Source: Eublepharis macularius (lineage: Eukaryota; Chordata; Lepidosauria; Squamata; Eublepharidae). From it: a DNA stretch of 64,000 nt. The notes under the pieces were generated by a model. That model was not told where the DNA came from and ran no database searches. It saw nothing but the letters and a program-made list of their open reading frames with translations. The stretch covers positions 30,137,001-30,201,000 of the forward strand of contig NC_072807.1 in NCBI RefSeq assembly GCF_028583425.1. Reading direction: 5' to 3'. The position numbers were made by a program, and so were the translations under genes. This document shows, piece by piece, positions 58,471 through 64,000 of this stretch (the stretch's first letter is position 1; the number at the start of each line of letters is the position of its first letter).

Positions 58471-58633
58471 TTTAAAAAGGTATCACTGGACCTCTCCAGG
58501 TTTATTTTGTTTCCACAAGAGTCTATAACACAGTTCCTTGACTCTCAAAAGCTGATGATAAGCTTGGGATTTCAGTTGTCGGGTGCTTCTGGACTGGAAT
58601 TCTTGTTTCCCTGCAAGGGGATCACCCCAGACA

Positions 58634-58842
58634 AGGGTGACCCTAGGATGTCAGTCCCGGGTTGGGAAATTCCTGGAGGGGGGGGGTATATTCTAAAGAG
58701 GAGAGGGTCTCCAGCGGGGTATAATGCCACAGAGCCCACCCTCCAAAACCTCCATTTTCTCCAGGGGAAATGGTCCCTGGGGTCTGGAGATGAGGTGTAA
58801 TTCCAGGAGCTCTCCAGCCCCCACCTGAAGATTGGCAACCCT
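58634..58842 (+). mobile_element. hAT-like MITE with GGTTGCC termini, diverged copy
   Basis: It contains GGGTTGGGAAATTCCTGGAG, then 'TATAATGCCACAGAGCCCAC', 'CCATTTTCTCCAGGGGAAAT' and the end GGCAACCCT. It abuts the MYO5A CpG-rich block. Confidence 0.65.
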
Positions 58843-58879
58843 GAAAACAGGACCCCACCTCCCCGTTACAGGCAGGCGA

Positions 58880-59560
58880 CTCTGAATAAGCCTCGCCCAA
58901 GTCGGGGCTTTTTACCTCAGGGGGAAGGCACAGGAGAGCGGAACAGCAGCCCTCCTTTCCCCTCCGCTCGCCCCAAGCCCGCTCGCCCCCATTGCCAGAG
59001 GCCTCTCTCTGCCAGGCGCCGCCAAAACACAAACTCCCCTTAGCAACCGCCCCTCCCCCGCGTTGCCAGGCGCCCTCCAACCGCCATTAACGGCCTCTCC
59101 CGGGCCCGGCGCCGCTCCTTCGTCTCCCCCCTCACCTTGGTGTAGAGCTCGCAGGCTGCCATCGCTGCAAGCCGGCCGGCCGGGGCTCTCCCAAGGCGGG
59201 GCGGGCAGGGCGTGGAGGCTTCCGAAGCTGAGAGGGGGAAGGCGGTTGCTGAGGCGGCGGCGGCTTCTCGTCCTCAGGCCGGGCTCGCCATGTTGCTACC
59301 TGGGAAGCGCGGCGGCGAAGGATGGGGATGATGCATCCGCCGGGCAGGCCCCCTCCTCCTTCTGCGGCGGCTCTTCGTGCATTGTGGGTACCAGAGCCGG
59401 CGCGGGGATGCAGGCTGGGCGCGCTCTGCCTCCCACCGGCTGCGGTGCAAAGTGTCGGGGAAGGGGAAGAGAGGCGAGGCAGCGGGGCGGCGAAGGCTGG
59501 AGCTCGGGAGGAGAGGAGGGAGGGGAGCGGCTTGGCAGCCCCCCTGCTAGGCACGTTTAC
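58880..59560 (-). promoter_or_regulatory. CpG-rich promoter and first-exon block of MYO5A
   Basis: This block is very GC-rich and dense in CpG, in contrast to AT-rich flanks, and it brackets the MYO5A start codon. It contains repeated GGCGG/CCGCC and GGGCGGG-like strings that could bind Sp/KLF factors. There is no clear TATA box. The transcription start and UTR limits cannot be set from sequence alone. A hAT-like repeat abuts it downstream and a long pyrimidine tract lies upstream. Confidence 0.7.
59136..59162 (-). CDS. MYO5A: MYO5A coding exon 1 (residues 1-9)
   Basis: This exon encodes MAACELYTK, the extreme N-terminus of myosin Va. The ATG is at 59162-59160, preceded by a GC-rich leader, and a G follows the ATG (good context at +4). 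The exon ends in AAG before a GTGAG donor, in phase 0, which matches the phase-0 acceptor of the next exon 27 kb away. It lies in the CpG-rich block expected for a vertebrate promoter and first exon. The start was chosen because the family begins with this short peptide and no upstream in-frame extension is needed. Confidence 0.93.
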
Positions 59561-59663
59561 TCAGAGTAGACCCCCGAGATACACGCCGCGTTTGCAAAAG
59601 GGCCTGTTTCTGTTTAGTGCTTTGGAGCCCGAGCCCTCGTGGGCACTGCCTAGGAAGTTCATA

Positions 59664-59876
59664 CCGTTTCTTTCCCTCTCATTTTTCTTCTTCCCTCCCT
59701 CTTCTTTTTCTTCCTCTCTTCTTCTTTCTCTTTTTCTTCCTCCCTCCCTTTCTCTTTATTCCTTTCTTTTTCTTCCTTTCTCCCTTCTCTTACTCTTCCT
59801 ATTTCTTCCTCCCTCCCTCTTCTTTCTCTTTCTTCCTCTTCCTTTTTCTCTTCCTCCCTTCTCTTTCCTCCTTTAT
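59664..59876 (+). repeat. Long polypyrimidine tract (CTTT/CCTT-rich)
   Basis: About 210 bp on the plus strand are almost entirely C and T. It lies some 500 bp upstream of the MYO5A start codon, just outside the CpG block. Such tracts can form triplex (H-DNA) structures. Confidence 0.9.
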
Positions 59877-60132
59877 TAATGCTACATGACGCAGCAGTGA
59901 CATCTGCTTACACAGTGCTGAAAACCACTGAAAGTCCCAACAGCCTTGCCAGCTCCAGCAAATAGGGACCAGCTGTGTGGCAAGAGTATGGAAAATACTT
60001 TAAAATGAGTTTGCCTGTACATCCCGCTGCCAAAAAGTATGTGTGACAGAAGATGCCCACCCTACCCATGTCAAGGGAAGTCGCTGCACCTGAAGTTTAT
60101 TCCAGAAGTTCGTAAAGGTTTATCAGGCAGTA

Positions 60133-60325
60133 CTGAAGAGAGGGAAGGCGGCATGGTATAACCCAACCTCATCAGATCTTGGAAGCTAAGCTGGGTCAGA
60201 CTTAGATGGGCAACCACCAAGGAAGACTACAGAGGAAGGCACCTCTGCTTCCAACGTACCTTGAAAGCCCTTGCTGGGGTTGCCGTAAGTTGCTTAGGAC
60301 ATGACAACACATGCACATGCACTGA
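60133..60325 (+). repeat. 5S-rRNA-derived SINE
   Basis: 'CAACCTCATCAGATCTTGGA', 'AGCTAAGCTGGGTCAGACTT' and 'AGATGGGCAACCACC' are diverged 5S rRNA internal-promoter strings. The body ends 'AGTTGCTTAGGACATGACAA' and CA-rich sequence. It is the same class as 46915-47092. Confidence 0.8.
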
Positions 60326-60857
60326 TGAGAGAGGCACAAGATGAGAGAGGCTTAATCTCAAGAGGGAGTGAAATGACAGGCCTATCCTCCGCTGAATTTT
60401 CCACAAATACTCTAATTTTTATATATTAACTCTAGCTTTCTTATATAGATTTAAGAGCTTGCTTTTTATATTGTATAACCAGCTCTGGCTATTTCACTAT
60501 ATCATCATTCCATCTATATTTGATGGGTCTTTACCATTTTTATTCCAAAGGATTAACAATTAAGTAGGGGAATTTGTGTGTGGGGGGGGGGAGCAGTCCC
60601 TCATGTACAGTCTGAAGTGGTACAGTCCATTGTACTACCTAATTCTGCTGTTGTAAGCCTAATACAATTTATTTAGGGAAGGCATAAACCCTGGCATGTA
60701 ACATGTAGTTTGACAAAATTCCAGCAGCATCATGGTCTACAGCGTGGCATAGTAACGCTCTTCCATAAGTACACAACCATAAAGCACACCTTTTCACAAC
60801 CATAAAGCACACCTCAAGGCATAATGTCTGTTTTAAACACAACTACATGCTCCTGAA

Positions 60858-61040
60858 CAGCTGGTTGGATTAAGATCTAGGAGACTCAGGTCTGAATCCC
60901 CGTGACCTTGGGCTAGTCGCATATTTTCAGACTTATCTACCTCACAGGATTGTTGTGAAATAAAATGAAGGAGAATGATGTAAGCTGCTTTGGGTCCCCA
61001 TTGGGGAGAAAAGCAGGGTATAAATGATACAAAAATAATT
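60858..61040 (+). repeat. tRNA-derived SINE (Sauria/Squam type), 5'-damaged
   Basis: 'AGGAGACTCAGGTCTGAATC' (B box), 'TGACCTTGGGCTAGTCGCA', 'CTACCTCACAGGATTGTTGT' and 'TGATGTAAGCTGCTTTGGGT' lead to the end AGCAGGGTATAAATGATAC. Confidence 0.78.
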
Positions 61041-61739
61041 TTTAAAATTGTACAAAGAGCAGAAATTCCAAATGGCCTTATACTAAGTATAAGCCTTCAT
61101 ATCCCAAAAAGCTTTTGTTAGAATGGAAGATTTGGCACCTACAACTTACCTTTTGTATTTTAAGTGCTTTAAGCCTTTTAGCGAATTAACAGTAAAGCTT
61201 CCGTGTGTGATAAAGCTCATTCATTCCCACCCTCAGCATAGGTAGCAAAGCTCATTCATCCCATTACAGAAACCTGTTCTGTTGCTGTTAAGAAGCATAA
61301 ATGCAATGTAGATCTGGCTACTTAAAAAACCAACAAGCACAGAATTGTTACTCAGGACTCTAAACAATGTATGCATATTAGTTAATCGTGTAAAGTCCCA
61401 ACATAGGCAGTGTCTGTTTTAAGTTTAGCCAGCTAGAGTTAAAAATGTCAGAACTGCTTGCTGGATCAGAGCGCAGCAGCATCCTAACAGGGCAAAATGG
61501 ATGCCTCTGAAGGTTGCACAGATCAGGCACGAAAGGGATAGCCGAGACTTTGCAATATTATCCACTCCATAAAGCAACTTTCCTCATGCTGCTAGAGCAA
61601 ATAAATGTTCAGCTTCTCCCCTGCACCCAACTAGCCCTGAAGTCATCTAAAACTGTAGCATAAAGCTGTGTTACTTAGTTGGTTGTGTGCTGTGCAAGGC
61701 CCTCCAAGTTTCTTACAGGACTGGCAGCATCTACCATAC

Positions 61740-62110
61740 CACCCGCTTGGGGAGTCCATGATTAAATGGCTAAGAGTGAGCAAACTGAAGCCACATCCTG
61801 ACAAGACTGAGGTAATGCTGCTTGGGAAGGCAAAGATCTTGAAGGAAATTGTGCTTCCTGCCTTCAATGGAATTCAACTTACTCTTGTTGACTTGGTTAA
61901 GCGCTTCGGGGTTATACTGGATCCAGTATTACTGCTGGAAAAGCCAGTCAATGCAGCTGCCAAAAACACTATTTTCCAACTTTGTTGGAAGATGGCACCC
62001 TACTTTGACCCATTCAATCTGGTCTCCTGAATCTGCACCGTGATAACATAAAGACTAGATTACTGTAATGCACTCTACAGAGATATCCCCTCAAAGACAA
62101 CTCAGACTCC
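61740..62110 (+). repeat. LINE ORF2 remnant (CR1/L3-like)
   Basis: An open segment reads WLRVSKLKPHPDKTEVMLLG, then further on VKRFGVILDPVLLLEKPVN and a decayed end. The 'KLKPHPDKTEVMLLG' phrase is the post-catalytic palm motif of CR1/L3/L2-type reverse transcriptases, and 'FGVILD' follows at the expected spacing. Downstream is TAGATTACTGTAATGCACTC as in the copy at 29.3 kb. The catalytic box itself is not present. Confidence 0.75.
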
Positions 62111-62123
62111 AGTTGAACTCATG

Positions 62124-62225
62124 AGCTCACATGAAGCTGCCTTATACTTTTATCAGTCCATCAAGATCAGACTGGCAGTGGCTCTCCAGGGTCTCAGGTA
62201 GAGATTACAAAGCCCTTAATTGATC
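62124..62225 (+). repeat. SINE/retroposon fragment
   Basis: 'CACATGAAGCTGCCTTATAC', then 'GACTGGCAGTGGCTCTCCAG' and 'GGGTCTCAGGTAGAG'. This is the 5' half of the repeat whose 3' half is at 51846-51920. Confidence 0.6.
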
Positions 62226-62426
62226 TGGACCCTCATTTTGCAGGACCACCTCTCCTCATATACACTCATCTGCTTAGGATCTTCTGCAGGTGCAACCCTG
62301 AAAACAGGTAAGATCAACAACTGCCCATACATGTTGGGGCCCTCACATTATAGGACCACCTGATTTCAGGTTGGTTCCCACATTCCTGGCAGTCCACAAA
62401 CTATGCAAAACTGAATTATTCAGGAC

Positions 62427-62746
62427 TAGAGACGGACACAAACCGAAATATGAACCAGTTTGTGACGAACCGGGTCGGTTCGTTGGAGCCAATTTCTGAC
62501 AAACCACCATGAACTTCAGGCTGGTTCATTTTTTGGTTCATCACTGCAGACAGCCTGGTGCCAATCAATGTTTCCTAGGCAACAGGATGGACTTCCTGCA
62601 GACCTGTTGACCTGGAAGTGGCCTTCTGCTGACCTGGAAGTGACGTTTTCACGAACCAAACGAACCGGTTTGTAAACCATGGTAGGTTCATGAACGTTCA
62701 TGGTTTGTGAAATGCGACAAACTGCTGCATTTCGTGCCGATCTCTA
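62427..62746. mobile_element. hAT MITE with exact 8-bp target duplication
   Basis: The 320-bp element has tips TAGAGACGGACAC and its complement-like partner GTGCCGATCTCTA. It is flanked by TTCAGGAC on both sides (62419-62426 and 62747-62754). The interior repeats GAACC/GGTTC and 'GAACCAGTTTGTGACGAACC' palindromically. The 8-bp duplication and TAGAG tips are hAT hallmarks. Confidence 0.88.
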
Positions 62747-62984
62747 TTCAGGACATTTATACAAAGGTAATAGGGCTATATTAAAATGGAACGGTCAGAA
62801 AGATGCTTTAATAAAGGGAAAGAACTGTAGCCTATACTATTATGTATAGCATGTAGTATTTATTGCTGTGTACATTATCCTGCTATGTAATTTATCCATT
62901 TAACATGTCACGTTAATACTTATGCTTTGTTTCAGATTATCACAATCCTAACGCTATTACAGTAGTCCTTCTGGGATGTCCCAT

Positions 62985-63075
62985 CCTATTTGATTGCATT
63001 GAGTTTATGCTGTGTAATCTACCTTGAGTCTCAGCAAAAAAGGTGGGCTAAAAATAATGTAAAGAAATATCCTGC
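62985..63075 (+). repeat. LINE-type 3' tail
   Basis: 'TATGCTGTGTAATCTACCTTG', then 'AGTCTCAGCAAAAAAGGTGG' and an A-rich end. It belongs to the family of 9168-9385. Confidence 0.65.
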
Positions 63076-64000
63076 ATCCCATATTTTTGCATAATTCAAG
63101 GGAACATATGCATAGCAGGATAATGTACATATGCTCACATGCAAGGGAACATCTCCAGGTATAGGTACCAGCAGCCTTCATGAATATCTATTGTATTGTA
63201 CAGGAAGATAGAACTAGTCCATCCAGAAGTTTGAGTGACAGCTGTATGAAGCCACTAAGTTACATCACGTTAAAGCAAAGGCTGCAAAACTTGTGATCCA
63301 CCAAGCCTCATACATACAGTCCAGCAGTAAACAAGCTGAGCTACAATTCCTAGCTGTGGGGCTACGTTTAACTTTGTGCCAGTCTACCTTAAAAGCAGTT
63401 TGTGAGACACCAACTTTTGAACTAACCATTCTGAACTAAAGTTTCAAAGCTTGCAGGTTTGGCAGAGTTTTCACAATCCCCCACACACCTGTTTATTAAG
63501 CTCTAGTCTCGGAGAGTTGCTGCCCATTACGTTTCTAGCCAAGACTGCAGCCAAAACTTGGGTGGAATTTAGAACGCTGTATTGGGCTGTAATCAATGGG
63601 CAGTGCCAACCAGACCCAAAACACCAAACAGCCTGCCCAGCTTCTGCCTCAGAACGATCCAGTCAGTCAGAATCTAGTTTAAATGGTTATCACTACTATA
63701 CCTTTAAGCATTGAAAGAAGCCTATTATGGAATTAAAGTTTCAAAACAATAAGCTTTTAATACCATTATTAGAAAAATAAGCACTAAAATATATATAAAG
63801 GTAATTACAGTAAGGTAGGTTTTAGTTTTGTAGTCAAACATATTAGAAAGTGAGAGGCCCCAGCCATATTGTTAAAAGTCCAAAGCAAGTTTCGGAAGGA
63901 CAAAGCCAGAAATAAGAAATGCAATGCAGTTATGAAAAACAACAGTCAAGACCAGACAAAGTTCTACAGAGCAATGAAAACTAATTAGATGAATTTATTA

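Larger units (their letters stand above)
59163..64000. other. Upstream flank of MYO5A
   Basis: After the CpG-rich block the flank is repeat-rich and AT-rich. I find no second gene. The 120-codon frame at 61668-62030 is a LINE remnant and the 168- and 185-codon frames near 59.1-59.9 kb are low-complexity readings of the GC-rich and pyrimidine-rich DNA. Stretches at 60.4-60.8, 61.1-61.7 and 63.1-64.0 kb show nothing I can name. Confidence 0.7.

Noticed and set aside
59063..59889. Plus-strand ORFs of 168, 185 and 90 codons near the MYO5A promoter
   Set aside because: They are composed of GC-rich promoter sequence and the pyrimidine tract, with no domain or splice structure. They are likely chance open frames in biased DNA.

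Overview
ORGANISM AND SETTING. The window is vertebrate nuclear DNA: split genes with GT-AG introns, a CpG-rich promoter, SINEs, LINE tails and many small DNA transposons. The repeat set (tRNA-derived SINEs of the Sauria/Squam kind, 5S-rRNA-derived SINEs, fold-back MITEs, a young DIRS retrotransposon) suggests a squamate reptile, perhaps a gecko. The species is inference. HOST GENE. One host protein gene is supported: the 5' part of MYO5A (unconventional myosin Va) on the minus strand. Fourteen coding exons run from the start codon near 59162 down to 518. They join in frame into 1752 nt, or 584 codons. These cover the SH3-like N-terminus, P-loop, switch I, switch II and relay/lower-50K regions of the motor. 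The rest of the gene lies beyond position 1. Intron 1 is very large (about 27 kb). Exon 1 sits in a CpG-rich block at about 58.9-59.6 kb, and the last 4.4 kb is upstream flank made largely of repeats. RETROTRANSPOSON. Intron 7 (9133-19101) holds a 9-kb DIRS-type tyrosine-recombinase retrotransposon composite. A nearly complete element lies on the minus strand (9533-15629) with gag-like, RT/RNase H and overlapping tyrosine recombinase ORFs, about 200-bp inverted terminal repeats (ITRs) and an internal complementary region (ICR). Fused head-to-head to its 5' end is a 5'-deleted second copy on the plus strand (15630-18543). The two form a 2.9-kb inverted repeat around a 3.1-kb spacer. The whole block is flanked by an exact 70-bp direct repeat of host sequence, which is not expected from tyrosine-recombinase integration. 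This is the most unusual thing in the window. OTHER REPEATS. The remaining introns and the upstream flank carry SINE copies of at least three types, LINE 3' ends (one with a readable ORF2 C-terminus), hAT-like MITEs (two with exact 8-bp target duplications), several fold-back elements and a long compound tetranucleotide microsatellite at 39.2-39.4 kb. I saw no tRNA, rRNA or CRISPR feature and no second host gene.
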